DNA of 64,000 bases from assembly GCA_000403255.2 (NCBI GenBank), contig KE159571.1, positions 344,111 through 408,110 of the forward strand, written 5' to 3'. Source of the stretch: Lachnospiraceae bacterium 3-1 (lineage in GTDB: Bacteria > Bacillota > Clostridia > Lachnospirales > Lachnospiraceae). The translations under genes were made by a program, and so were the position numbers. This document shows positions 36,010-44,748 of this stretch, piece by piece (position 1 is the stretch's first letter; every line of letters starts with the position of its first letter). Under the pieces are notes generated by a model. The model saw only the letters and a list, made by a program, of their open reading frames with translations. It was not told the DNA's origin and ran no database searches.

Positions 36010-36022
36010 GTCTTACGTTGTC
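36010..36022 (-). promoter_or_regulatory. Variant LacI operator in front of the repressor gene
   Basis: GTCTTACGTTGTC (36010-36022) matches the operator GACAACGTTGTC in the right half and partly in the left. It lies 18 bases before the GTG start, suggesting autoregulation. Confidence 0.6.
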
Positions 36023-36246
36023 ATTATAACTCCCTTCAAATTTCTTTGCAAGTGTTTTCTTTTTTTTTCGGCATTTATAGCAAATTTGTGCATGACATTT
36101 TGTGGATTCATAACAAAATATGGTTTCATGGAAAACGGATAGAGTTGCTTTCCATTCATTGATTTCTGCTGATACTCATGATAAGATATATTCCAAATTC
36201 ACCGCTATTTGTGAAATACTATACGGAGAAGAAAGGCGGTATCGAT

Positions 36247-37062
36247 ATGACCAAATTAACAATGCTTGGCTCTGGTCATGCAATGGTGACAAAATGTTAT
36301 AATACTTGTTTTGTGATACAAAATGAAGAAGGAGCTGTTTTAGTTGATGCTGGCGGCGGAAATGGGATTCTCAGTCAAATGGAACAAGCAGGTATTTCTT
36401 GGGAGTCCTTGCAGGCTATGTTCCTTACCCATGCACATACAGATCACATTTTGGGAGGAATCTGGGTGCTCAGGAAAATCAATGTGTTGATGAAGCAGGG
36501 AAAATTTCAGGGGAATTTTACCGTATATGGATTACAGGCAGGTCTGTCTTTTTTGGAAAAATCCTGTGAGTTTTTATTGAAAGATCCTCTGAATGATAAG
36601 ATACATTTTGTGGCAGTAGAGAATGAGGATGAGTTTTCTGTGATAAAGATTCAATTTCGGGTTTTTGATATTCATTCCACAAAAATGCCCCAGATTGGCT
36701 TTCGGGCTGAGTTCACAAAAGGTTGGAAAGAACCATTTGAGAAGATTTCACTGGCCTGTATGGGGGATGAGCCTTATCATGAAACGTGTCTGAAATATGT
36801 GGAAAATGCGGATTGGCTGTTAAGCGAAGCCTTTTGTCTTTCTAAGGATAAGGATATCTTCAAGCCTTATGAGAAACATCACAGCACGGCGTTGGATGCA
36901 GGAAAAATTGCCCATAAGCTTAAGGTGAGTCATTTGATCATGTACCATACAGAGGATTCTGATTTGGAAAACCGTGAGAAAAATTACCGTAAGGAAGCGG
37001 CAAAAAATTTTGATGGAGATATCTATGTTCCCAGGGATTTGGAAACAATCCTTTTAGGGTAG
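36247..37062 (+). CDS. Metallo-beta-lactamase fold hydrolase (RNase Z-like)
   Basis: A 271-residue zinc hydrolase. Motifs are LGSGHA at the start, VLVDAGGG, the zinc motif LTHAHTDHILG, a later Asp in LACMGDEP, a SEAFC segment and the final His in LIMYHTED. The pattern is that of the RNase Z/arylsulfatase-like branch; the precise substrate is unknown. The ATG at 36247 follows AAAGG. It is transcribed away from the LacI gene and is followed at once by the SIR2-like remnant. Confidence 0.85.
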   Translation: MTKLTMLGSGHAMVTKCYNTCFVIQNEEGAVLVDAGGGNGILSQMEQAGISWESLQAMFLTHAHTDHILGGIWVLRKINVLMKQGKFQGNFTVYGLQAGLSFLEKSCEFLLKDPLNDKIHFVAVENEDEFSVIKIQFRVFDIHSTKMPQIGFRAEFTKGWKEPFEKISLACMGDEPYHETCLKYVENADWLLSEAFCLSKDKDIFKPYEKHHSTALDAGKIAHKLKVSHLIMYHTEDSDLENREKNYRKEAAKNFDGDIYVPRDLETILLG

Positions 37063-37073
37063 TTGTAGGAGGG

Positions 37074-37611
37074 TTGAAGGCAGTTAATATTCTGAGTATT
37101 ATTAAGTTTATTGTGAATTGTTTGGATGAAAGTCAGGTTAATCTGTTAGAGGATAGGTTTGTATTCATTGAGTATAGACCAGGGATAGTGGGAGCAGAGG
37201 TAACTCCATATACCATTATGATCGAAAATAAGCCCTTGACTATGAAAAAGGTAACATTAGATAATTTCATGTTGCTTTATAATGCACTGGAACATAAAAA
37301 ATCTAAACTTCCGGTTGTGATTTTACGTAGATTTAAAAGGGAATTGTATGAATATACAATAACAAATACACCGACAAAAAACCTACGAGTAGCATCTATT
37401 GATGACAATCGCCTTAAGGATGATGATTTGGTACTGGCAATAGGAAAAGCTTCCGCATTTGGTCTGAAAGGGCTTAGAGGGCTTGATGCAAATGAGTGGT
37501 ATAGAAATATTTGAAGGAGATGTAAATGCTCTTCAAAATGTTGGAACTAATGAACGTTCCGATATACGTAGGCTGATTCGTATTTATGATTATATAAAAT
37601 GGGGAAAATAA
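37074..37611 (+). pseudogene. Remnant of a SIR2-domain protein (possible phage-defence gene)
   Basis: The first part (37074-37514) reads like the middle of a SIR2-family protein: LLEDRFVFIEYRPGIVGAEV, VILRRFKRELYEYTI, then DDDLVLAIGKASAFGLKGLRG and ANEWYRNI. The NAD-binding N-terminus is absent. After the stop at 37514 another frame gives the family's very end, RRLIRIYDYIKWGK, stopping at 37611; about 100 residues between are missing. So both the start and an internal block are lost. The family assignment rests on recall of proteins annotated SIR2 family in defence islands. Confidence 0.55.
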
Positions 37612-37737
37612 AAGAATTTTCTGACTAAAGCGCCTGTAAACAGACACCGTACAGAAAACCCTTTTGATATCAACTATTTTGTACCTTTGGGCTACAGCGC
37701 TTATAATTAAATACCAAGCTTAACAGCACATTACTTT

Positions 37738-37922
37738 TTATATTGGTTCGCCTATAAGTATACAGGATAATGAAGCGGCAAAATGGAGTATATTATGCTT
37801 TTTCCAATAAGTAGGCATACTCCATGAGATGCGTTCTTCCGCCTCTGCCCATTTTTCTTAAATTCCCTTCCGCATTTTGGACATTTCCACTGAGGTTTCA
37901 TTGCGTTAAATTTCGGTTCCAT
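37738..37922 (-). pseudogene. Remnant: zinc-ribbon plus DUF1801-like fragment
   Basis: From ATG 37922 the product starts WKCPKCGREFKKNGQ, a single zinc knuckle. The next bases read, in another frame, AEAEERISWSMPTYWKKHN, a typical DUF1801 (YdhG-like) segment. The junction indicates a deletion joining two parts of one gene or two genes, with loss of frame. The fragment ends near 37738. Confidence 0.55.
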
Positions 37923-37935
37923 ATCATCCCTCTAT

Positions 37936-39333
37936 TTACATAGAAATATGCAGCACAATGGTAGCGATTTTAAAATAAATTAAAATAGAGCAGATATCTA
38001 CAATAGTAGATATCAGTGGAGCTGCCATCAATGCTGGGTCCAAGTGAATATGCTCTGCAATCAGCGGCAAAGAACAGCCAATAAATTTTGATAAAATTAC
38101 AATAGCAATCAGTGCAATGGCAATCACAACTGCCATTTGCATATCCTGGTATTGAATGTAAATCCGCAGTCCATTTACCACTGCCAATACAGTGCTTACA
38201 AGAATTGCAATACGGAATTCCTTAAAAATCACCCTGAAAATATCTTTAAATTTGATTTCATCCAGCGCAAGTCCCCGAATCATCAAGGTGGAGCTTTGGG
38301 AACCGCAATTTCCTCCAGTTCCAGTCAGCATAGGGATAAAGGAAACCAGCAAAGGGTATAGTTTGAAGGATTCCTGGTAATGGGTGATGATGGAGCCGCT
38401 TACGGTAGCGGAAAGCATCAGCACCAGCAGCCATGCAATACGGCTTTTGGCGTGAGAAAAAGCGGAGGTGTTAAAATAGCTGTCTTCTGTAGGGGTCATA
38501 GCAGCCATTTTCGTGATATCCTCGGTATTTTCCTCCTGCATAACATCCATAGCATCATCGAAAGTGACAATTCCAACCAACCGTTCCTCTCGGTCTACCA
38601 CAGGAATAGCAAGAAAATCATATTTATTAAAAACCTTGGCAACCTCTTCTTTGTCTTCATGGGTATCCACATGAATCACATTGGTTTCCATAATCTCTTC
38701 AATCTGCATAGAATCCTTTGCCATCAGTAAATCCTTCACAGACACCATGCCAATGAGCTTGCGGTTTTCTGTGACATAACAGGTGTAGATTGTTTCTTTG
38801 TTTACAGCCGTGTGGCGGATACGGTTGATGGCTGCCCCAACGGTCATTTCTTTTTTTATATTTACATATTCAATGGTCATCAGGCTGCCTGCGCTATCTT
38901 TGGGGTAGTTAAGTACCTGATTAATCATTTTCCGTGTTTCTTCATCAGTATTGCGCAAAATTCTTGCCACTACATTTGCTGGCATTTCTTCAATCATGTC
39001 TACGGTGTCATCCAAAAAAATGTCGTCCATTACGGCTCGTAGTTCTCGGTCTGTCAAAGTGTTAATTAGAGTTTTTTGCATGTCACGGCTCATGTAGGAA
39101 AAACTGTCTGCCGCCTCTTCCTTAGGAAGCAGACGATAGAGAAGAGGGATTTCCTTTTTATCCATTTCGTCAAAAAGGAGAGCCACATCAGCAGAATTCA
39201 GGTTGTTAAGCATCTGCCTGAGTAGGGAATATTTACGTTCTTCTAGCAGTTGTTCGGCTAAATGATGGATTTCTTCGATTTCCATGTCTGTAAAATCCAG
39301 GTCTTCCATATTAATGTTGTTTGCAGTTCCCAT
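37936..39333 (-). CDS. mgtE: Magnesium transporter MgtE
   Basis: MgtE is a magnesium channel gated by cytoplasmic magnesium. The 465-residue product has the N domain (helical, with LLFDEMDKKEIPLLYRLLP), a CBS pair (YPKDSAGSLMT, then LAIPVVDREERLVGIVT) and a plug helix. Five membrane segments include the pore motif LTGTGGNCGSQSS. The ATG at 39333 follows GGAGGG; an ATG at 39351 is in frame without a site. A promoter and a leader hairpin lie upstream, so transcription attenuation is possible. Confidence 0.95.
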   Translation of the reverse strand: MGTANNINMEDLDFTDMEIEEIHHLAEQLLEERKYSLLRQMLNNLNSADVALLFDEMDKKEIPLLYRLLPKEEAADSFSYMSRDMQKTLINTLTDRELRAVMDDIFLDDTVDMIEEMPANVVARILRNTDEETRKMINQVLNYPKDSAGSLMTIEYVNIKKEMTVGAAINRIRHTAVNKETIYTCYVTENRKLIGMVSVKDLLMAKDSMQIEEIMETNVIHVDTHEDKEEVAKVFNKYDFLAIPVVDREERLVGIVTFDDAMDVMQEENTEDITKMAAMTPTEDSYFNTSAFSHAKSRIAWLLVLMLSATVSGSIITHYQESFKLYPLLVSFIPMLTGTGGNCGSQSSTLMIRGLALDEIKFKDIFRVIFKEFRIAILVSTVLAVVNGLRIYIQYQDMQMAVVIAIALIAIVILSKFIGCSLPLIAEHIHLDPALMAAPLISTIVDICSILIYFKIATIVLHISM

Positions 39334-39376
39334 AAAATCCCTCCTTCGCAATGGATATTTTTAGTGAAAGGAAAAT

Positions 39377-39420
39377 AAAATCGCTGCGCGGTGGCCTGAA
39401 GGCTGTGGAGCAGCGATTTT
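39377..39420 (-). terminator. Hairpin in the mgtE leader
   Basis: AAAATCGCTGC (39377-39387) pairs with GCAGCGATTTT (39410-39420). On the minus strand it is followed by ATTTTATTTTCC and lies between the promoter and the mgtE start, so it could act as an attenuator. Confidence 0.6.
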
Positions 39421-39444
39421 GTTCCATTCGTATTTACTTGTTAC

Positions 39445-39473
39445 ATCATAACACAAGCACAAATAAAAATCAA
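39445..39473 (-). promoter_or_regulatory. Promoter of mgtE
   Basis: On the minus strand TTGATT (39473-39468) and TATGAT (39450-39445) are 17 bases apart, giving a leader of about 100 bases. This is too short for a standard M-box. Confidence 0.65.
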
Positions 39474-39643
39474 TTCACAGGTGAAATGATTCCAAAACAG
39501 CAACGAATCTTCTGCATAATCGTAAAAAAGCATACATAAGATGAAAGGAATATACAGCAGGAAGTATCTTATGTAAGGATGCATTTCCACAGTAAAAGCG
39601 TTATGAAGTCTGCTGAGTGCTAGAGTGAGATGGGAGTTTTAAT

Positions 39644-41422
39644 ATGAAAAAAAAAATTTTTTTCGGAAAGAAGTTCAGGCTGGGAAAGGAAATTCTAAAG
39701 AGTAGAATACTGCTGGTATTATTTGCGGTATTCTTAAGTTTTCAGATAGGATGCGGCGTCGGGGAAGGAAGCCAAAAAGAATTTTCCAATTACCTAAACC
39801 AGATTTTTAAGTCAGAGATTACAGCAAGTACATTGAACATGCATTATAGTCTGGCTCATCCGGAAAATTATGGAATAACAAATTATAAGGTTACATATGG
39901 AAATGTCTCTGCGGATCGTGGAGCTGAGACAGCAGTTGTCTTAGAAAACTGGAAAAAGAGTTTAAAGAAATTCAAGAAAAAAAATTTATCAGTTTCCCAA
40001 CAAATGACCTATGATATTATCATGGATTACATTGAGCGGGAAATACCAGCAGGGAAATTTAGTCTTCATCAGGAAATTTTAAGACCATCCACAGGCTTTC
40101 AGTCGCAGTTGCCAGTACTGTTGGCGGAGTATACCTTTTATGATGAAAAGGATGTTGAGGATTATCTAAAGCTTTTGTCCTCCACGCCGGATTTGTTTGG
40201 GAAGATTATGGAGTTGGAACGAAAAAAGGTGGAAAAAGGCTTATTCATGGCCGATTTTGCAGTAGACGATATTATTGCGCAATGCAGTAATTTTACCCAA
40301 AATCCAGAGAGTAATTATCTTTTGTCAACCTTTGATGATCGGGTGGATGGAGCCGATTTTCTTACGCCAGAACAGGCAGAGCAGTATAAAATGAATAACC
40401 GTCAGATTGTTACTGGTCAGGTGATACCAGCCTATCAAAAGCTGGCGGAGGATTTATCTTCTTTCAAAGGCTCTGGGAAAAATTCCGGGGGTCTTTGTGG
40501 TTTGCCAGGGGGTAAGGAATATTATGAGTATTTGGTAAAAGATACCACAGGATCTGAATTGTCCGTGGAAGACATGCAGGAGCAGACAAAATCCCAAAGA
40601 AAAAAGGATCTGAAGGATTTGGCAAAAATAGCAAAACGTCAGCCGGAGATTGGAACAAAATGCGTAAATTACCAGCTTCCCACAGAGGAACCGGAATTGA
40701 TTTTAAAGGATTTGCAAGGGAAAATGCAGCAGGATTTTCCTGCGCCGCCAGATGTATCCTTTACTATTAAAGAAGTGCATCCATCCTTGGAGGAGTATAC
40801 GGCGCCAGCGTTTTACCTGACGCCTCCCATCGATGATATTTCCCAAAACTCCATTTATATCAATAAGTCAAAGGGCGATGAAAAAATGCAGCTTTACACT
40901 ACCCTTGCTCATGAAGGTTTTCCAGGACATTTGTATCAGAATGTGATGGAGAGAAGCTGCGGCTTGGAGCCGGTTCGTAGTCTGTTTGGCAGCAATGGTT
41001 ATGCGGAAGGGTGGGCGACTTATGTAGAAATGCAATCTTACTATTATGCAGATGTAGATCAAGATGTGTCTGCATTTTTGCAAAAAAATCAGTCTGCATT
41101 GCTGAGCCTTTATGCCAGTGCAGATATGGGAATTCATTATGATGGATGGACCTTGCGGGATACGGTGGATTTCTTTGCTGCGTATCAAATTACAAATAAG
41201 CAGGTCATTCAGGAAATCTATGAATTAATTGTGGAGGAGCCTGCTCATTATTTGAAATATTATATTGGCTATCTGGAATTTTTGAATTTAAAGAAATATG
41301 CAATGGATAAATATCAAGGGGAGTATAGCGATTATAAATTTCACAGTGCATTGATGAAAATGGGAAATGCCCCCTTTTACATCTTAAAAAAATACCTGGC
41401 GGAGTATTGGGAGCTAAGCTAA
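39644..41422 (+). CDS. DUF885 family lipoprotein, putative metallopeptidase
   Basis: A 592-residue exported protein. The signal region ends with a lipobox-like QIGC at about residues 34-37. The DUF885 domain fills the rest. Near residue 420 is LAHEGFPGHLYQN, the HExxGH-type zinc motif of this family, and GWATYVEMQSYYY follows with the third ligand region. The substrate of such proteins is mostly unknown; peptidase activity is inferred from the motif. The ATG at 39644 lies after a GGGAG site. No terminator is obvious before the next gene. Confidence 0.88.
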   Translation: MKKKIFFGKKFRLGKEILKSRILLVLFAVFLSFQIGCGVGEGSQKEFSNYLNQIFKSEITASTLNMHYSLAHPENYGITNYKVTYGNVSADRGAETAVVLENWKKSLKKFKKKNLSVSQQMTYDIIMDYIEREIPAGKFSLHQEILRPSTGFQSQLPVLLAEYTFYDEKDVEDYLKLLSSTPDLFGKIMELERKKVEKGLFMADFAVDDIIAQCSNFTQNPESNYLLSTFDDRVDGADFLTPEQAEQYKMNNRQIVTGQVIPAYQKLAEDLSSFKGSGKNSGGLCGLPGGKEYYEYLVKDTTGSELSVEDMQEQTKSQRKKDLKDLAKIAKRQPEIGTKCVNYQLPTEEPELILKDLQGKMQQDFPAPPDVSFTIKEVHPSLEEYTAPAFYLTPPIDDISQNSIYINKSKGDEKMQLYTTLAHEGFPGHLYQNVMERSCGLEPVRSLFGSNGYAEGWATYVEMQSYYYADVDQDVSAFLQKNQSALLSLYASADMGIHYDGWTLRDTVDFFAAYQITNKQVIQEIYELIVEEPAHYLKYYIGYLEFLNLKKYAMDKYQGEYSDYKFHSALMKMGNAPFYILKKYLAEYWELS

Positions 41423-41479
41423 GAAGATTGTATTCCATCATATGGTAGTACATTTTATTGATTGCTTCATAGGTTTTCC

Positions 41480-41508
41480 TTGTTATAAATCTATGGAAAT
41501 GTTATGAT
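41480..41508 (+). promoter_or_regulatory. Promoter of the Ig-like surface protein gene
   Basis: TTGTTA (41480-41485) and TATGAT (41503-41508) are 17 bases apart, 45 bases before the ATG at 41553. Confidence 0.65.
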
Positions 41509-41552
41509 AGATACAACACAGAAGGTTTTTTCACACACAAAAGGAGGAAAAA

Positions 41553-43052
41553 ATGAAGAAAAGACTATGGGCGATATGTTCTGGAAGCATATTTTCAATG
41601 TTATGTTTCTTGCTGCTGACCGTCTCTGTGAAAGCTTCTGCAACGTATCATGAACTTCCGATAGACGGTCAGTGGATGCAGCAAGGAACAATTACAGAGG
41701 AATATGATATGCGTTATTACAAAATAACGCTTCCCCAAGCAGGATATTTGACAATTGATGTCAGATCGTTGGCAAATGGTTTTCAGTATCGTTTGCTGGA
41801 TGAAAATTATAATGTATTTGCGCAGATAGATCAGGTGATCTGGGGCGCTTCTGAATCGGAACCAAAGGGCGAATCCTGGTCCCGCTGGCTGGAAGCAGGT
41901 ACTTATTATATGCGCGTATGTAAGTATGGCAGTGAAGCGATTGGTAATTTCTGGCTTAGAGCATCTTTCCGTTCGGCTGGCAATCAAGAAAGAGAACCGA
42001 ATCAGACCTATGAGAACTCGGTGGCCCTTGACTTTGGAAAAGAAATCCGTGGATTGCTCTCTGTGCAGGATAAGAACGATTATTATGCGCTGAAGGTAAC
42101 AAAGTCTCAGAAATATACGCTTGGTCTTAAGTGTTATTTTTCTGGCATCCGTGTACGGCTTATGAACAGCGATTTAAAAGAATTATCCAATGATGTGGTC
42201 TGGAATGGAACGGAGGCTTCGCCAAAGGTTTATGAGAAGGATTTTGATCTTACGCCGGGAACATATTACATACATTTGGACGTTTACAGCAGTTCGATTT
42301 ATGACAGAGGATTATATGATTTGAAAGTTACTCCGGCAAAGGTGAGTGTCAGCAATCTGCTTTTGAACAAGACGTCTTTGCAGTTATACAAGGGAGATAC
42401 GGCATCTTTGCAGGTAACTGTTTCTCCCACCAATGCAACAGATAAGACTGTGACATGGGTTTCCAGTAATTCTTCTGTAGCATCTGTAGATGCAAACGGG
42501 AAAATTCATGGGAAATCAGCAGGAACGGCGATTGTAAAGGTCAGTTCCAACGACGGTTCAGGGATTACCCAGTCTTGTGAAGTTGTGGTGAAAGAAAAAA
42601 CATTGGCTGTCACAGAGAAGAATGTAACCCTTTATAAAGGAAAAAGTAAGACGCTTAAAGTCACTGTTAGTCCTAAAGTTAATGTATCTTTTACATCTTC
42701 AAATTCCAAAATTGCTTCTGTAAGCAGCAAAGGGAAAATTACAGCTAAGAAAAAAGGAACTTGTAAGATTTTTGTAAAAGCCCATGGATATACCAGAAAG
42801 GTTACCGTTGTTGTAAAAAATCAAGAATTGAAAGTTGGAAAAACAACGGTTAATTTAAAAAAAGGGAAAACATATACAATCAAAGCAACGACAAAGCCTA
42901 AAACAAAAATCACTTACCGTTCCTCAAATTCTAACGTTGCTTCTGTAAGCAGCAAAGGAAAAATCAAGGCAAAGAAAAAAGGAACTTGTAAGGTTTATGT
43001 AACGGCAAATGGATTGAAAAAAACAATCAAGGTAAAAGTACGCAGCAGCTAA
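41553..43052 (+). CDS. Secreted protein with pre-peptidase-like and BIG2 (Ig-like) domains
   Basis: A 499-residue exported protein. The signal peptide is cut near residue 29 (VKA-SAT). Two beta-rich domains follow (PQAGYLTIDVRSLANG to residue 145, and DYYALKVTKSQKYTL to about 265), each with the ATYYMRV/GTYYIHL edge strand typical of pre-peptidase C-terminal domains. Then comes one BIG2 domain (VTWVSSNSSVASVDANGKI) and two shorter lysine-rich BIG2-like repeats, each with VSSKGKI.AKKKGTCK. The C-terminal third is very basic and may bind the wall. There is no sortase motif. Binding or adhesion is inferred. Confidence 0.85.
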   Translation: MKKRLWAICSGSIFSMLCFLLLTVSVKASATYHELPIDGQWMQQGTITEEYDMRYYKITLPQAGYLTIDVRSLANGFQYRLLDENYNVFAQIDQVIWGASESEPKGESWSRWLEAGTYYMRVCKYGSEAIGNFWLRASFRSAGNQEREPNQTYENSVALDFGKEIRGLLSVQDKNDYYALKVTKSQKYTLGLKCYFSGIRVRLMNSDLKELSNDVVWNGTEASPKVYEKDFDLTPGTYYIHLDVYSSSIYDRGLYDLKVTPAKVSVSNLLLNKTSLQLYKGDTASLQVTVSPTNATDKTVTWVSSNSSVASVDANGKIHGKSAGTAIVKVSSNDGSGITQSCEVVVKEKTLAVTEKNVTLYKGKSKTLKVTVSPKVNVSFTSSNSKIASVSSKGKITAKKKGTCKIFVKAHGYTRKVTVVVKNQELKVGKTTVNLKKGKTYTIKATTKPKTKITYRSSNSNVASVSSKGKIKAKKKGTCKVYVTANGLKKTIKVKVRSS

Positions 43053-43084
43053 CCTGCTTTGACCTGTGATTTAAAGAAAAAAGT

Positions 43085-43948
43085 TTACTTTTGCCTGGTT
43101 TCGCTAGAGGATTCCAATAATTTTCCATATACCTCCCGCTTGGAGATTCCCCGGTCTTTTGCCACCTGTTTCATGGCTTCTTTCCGGGGAATCCCCTGGT
43201 TCTCATAATGGTGCATATGTTCTTCCAAAGAAAGGGTTTCCCAGCTCTGTTGCTGTTCCCTGATAAGCTGCTGCTGGTCTTTTCCCTGAATTACCAATAC
43301 AAATTCTCCTCGGGGTTCCTGTCCTTCATAATAAGAGATTGCGCCTGAAATGGTAGTGGGAAAGGCAGTTTCATATTTTTTGGTAAGTTCCCGGCAAAGG
43401 GTGATTTTTCGGTCACCCAGAGCCTTTAATAGTTCTTCTAAGGTTTTTTTCAAATGATGAGGCGCTTCGTAAAGAATGATCGTGCGTGTTTCTTGTTCCA
43501 GGGAAGAGAGAATTCTGGTTCGTTCTTTTTTATCCTTGGGAAGAAAGGCTTCAAAGGCAAAGCGTCTGGTGGGAAGTCCAGACATGGTGAGGGCTGTAAT
43601 ACATGCGGCTGCTCCTGGCAATGAGGTGATAGAAATACCTGCTTCCTGGCAGATACGTACCAACTCTTCCCCTGGGTCAGAAATTCCAGGGGTTCCAGCA
43701 TCTGTAATTAACGCAATATTTTGTCCTTGCTGCATTTTTTCTACAAGCTGATATGCCTTTTCAATTTTGTTGTACTCATGGTAGCTTGTCATGGGAGTTT
43801 TAATTTGAAAATGGTTGAGTAGTTTTATGGAATTGCGGGTATCTTCCGCAGCAATGAGATCCACTTCCTTAAGAGTACGAAGAACTCTTAAAGTAATATC
43901 CTCCAGATTTCCAATGGGAGTAGCGCATAAATATAATTTGCCCTGCAT
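43085..43948 (-). CDS. rsmI: 16S rRNA (cytidine1402-2'-O)-methyltransferase
   Basis: RsmI methylates the ribose of C1402 in 16S rRNA. The 287-residue product has the family start GKLYLCATPIGNLEDIT, AAEDTRNS, the GTPGISDPG loop that binds S-adenosylmethionine, and LYEAPHHLKKTLEEL. A C-terminal helical extension follows. The ATG at 43948 follows GAAAGGA. It is the last gene of the minus-strand housekeeping cluster, in the same order as in Bacillus. Confidence 0.95.
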   Translation of the reverse strand: MQGKLYLCATPIGNLEDITLRVLRTLKEVDLIAAEDTRNSIKLLNHFQIKTPMTSYHEYNKIEKAYQLVEKMQQGQNIALITDAGTPGISDPGEELVRICQEAGISITSLPGAAACITALTMSGLPTRRFAFEAFLPKDKKERTRILSSLEQETRTIILYEAPHHLKKTLEELLKALGDRKITLCRELTKKYETAFPTTISGAISYYEGQEPRGEFVLVIQGKDQQQLIREQQQSWETLSLEEHMHHYENQGIPRKEAMKQVAKDRGISKREVYGKLLESSSETRQK

Positions 43949-43971
43949 AGCATAATCCTTTCTATATCATT

Positions 43972-44709
43972 CTAGTATCCATAGATATCATAAATTTCAT
44001 CTGTGTACACGCCAGGTTCCTTGTATACAATCAATGGTTTTTCTACTGTAATCCGTGGTTTTCCGCCTCGCAGCCCTTCCATAAGTACCATGTTTGGCTC
44101 TTTATCCACAAAGGGATAGACCATTTGCATCCGTTTGGGCTCCAGGCCATATTGGTGCATCAAAACCATGATTTCCGCCAACCGGAAGGGGCGGTGTACC
44201 ATATAGAAACGTCCCTGAGGTTTTAAGACTTTGGCGCTTTCCCGTATCACATCCTCCAGACAGCAGAGAATTTCATGACGGGCAATTGCTTTCGCTTCGT
44301 TTGGGTTGGTCAAACCATGGTGGTCTGTCATATAGGGTGGGTTGGTAGTTACCACATGAAAAGAAGATGCTCCAAATTGTTTCGAAGCATCTTTGATATT
44401 ACCGATTTCTATGTTGATTTTATCCTCCAGATGGTTGTAGCTTACGCTTCGTCTTGCCATATCAGCGCTTTCCGGCTGAATTTCCAGTCCGGTAAAATGT
44501 TCGCCCTTTGTTTTAGCTTCCAGAAGAATGGGAATGATTCCTGTGCCAGTTCCCAGGTCCAGAACCCTTTCCCCTTGCTTTACTTTGGCAAATCCAGAAA
44601 GAAGCACAGCATCCATGCCAAAACAAAATTTCTGGGGATTTTGGATAATGAAATATCCATTTCGGTGAAGCTCGTCCAACCGTTCTTGTTCCAAAAGTTG
44701 TACCGACAT
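43972..44709 (-). CDS. tRNA1(Val) (adenine37-N6)-methyltransferase family protein
   Basis: A 245-residue Rossmann methyltransferase. It shows the SAM motif VLDLGTGTGIIPILL, the acidic loop GLEIQPESA, and the catalytic TTNPPYM characteristic of adenine N6 methylation. GRFYMVHRPFRLAEI follows. It is equivalent to Bacillus yabB, which has the same neighbours, and to E. coli TrmN6 (YfiC). The exact RNA target has not been shown for this branch. It lies 23 bases upstream of rsmI. Confidence 0.9.
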   Translation of the reverse strand: MSVQLLEQERLDELHRNGYFIIQNPQKFCFGMDAVLLSGFAKVKQGERVLDLGTGTGIIPILLEAKTKGEHFTGLEIQPESADMARRSVSYNHLEDKINIEIGNIKDASKQFGASSFHVVTTNPPYMTDHHGLTNPNEAKAIARHEILCCLEDVIRESAKVLKPQGRFYMVHRPFRLAEIMVLMHQYGLEPKRMQMVYPFVDKEPNMVLMEGLRGGKPRITVEKPLIVYKEPGVYTDEIYDIYGY

Positions 44710-44748
44710 AATTTTACTCCTGCATTATTGTGTATCGAAAGATAAGAG

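Noticed and set aside
39334-39480. M-box riboswitch before mgtE
   Set aside because: The leader between promoter and start is only about 100 bases and shows a single hairpin, not the multi-helix M-box.
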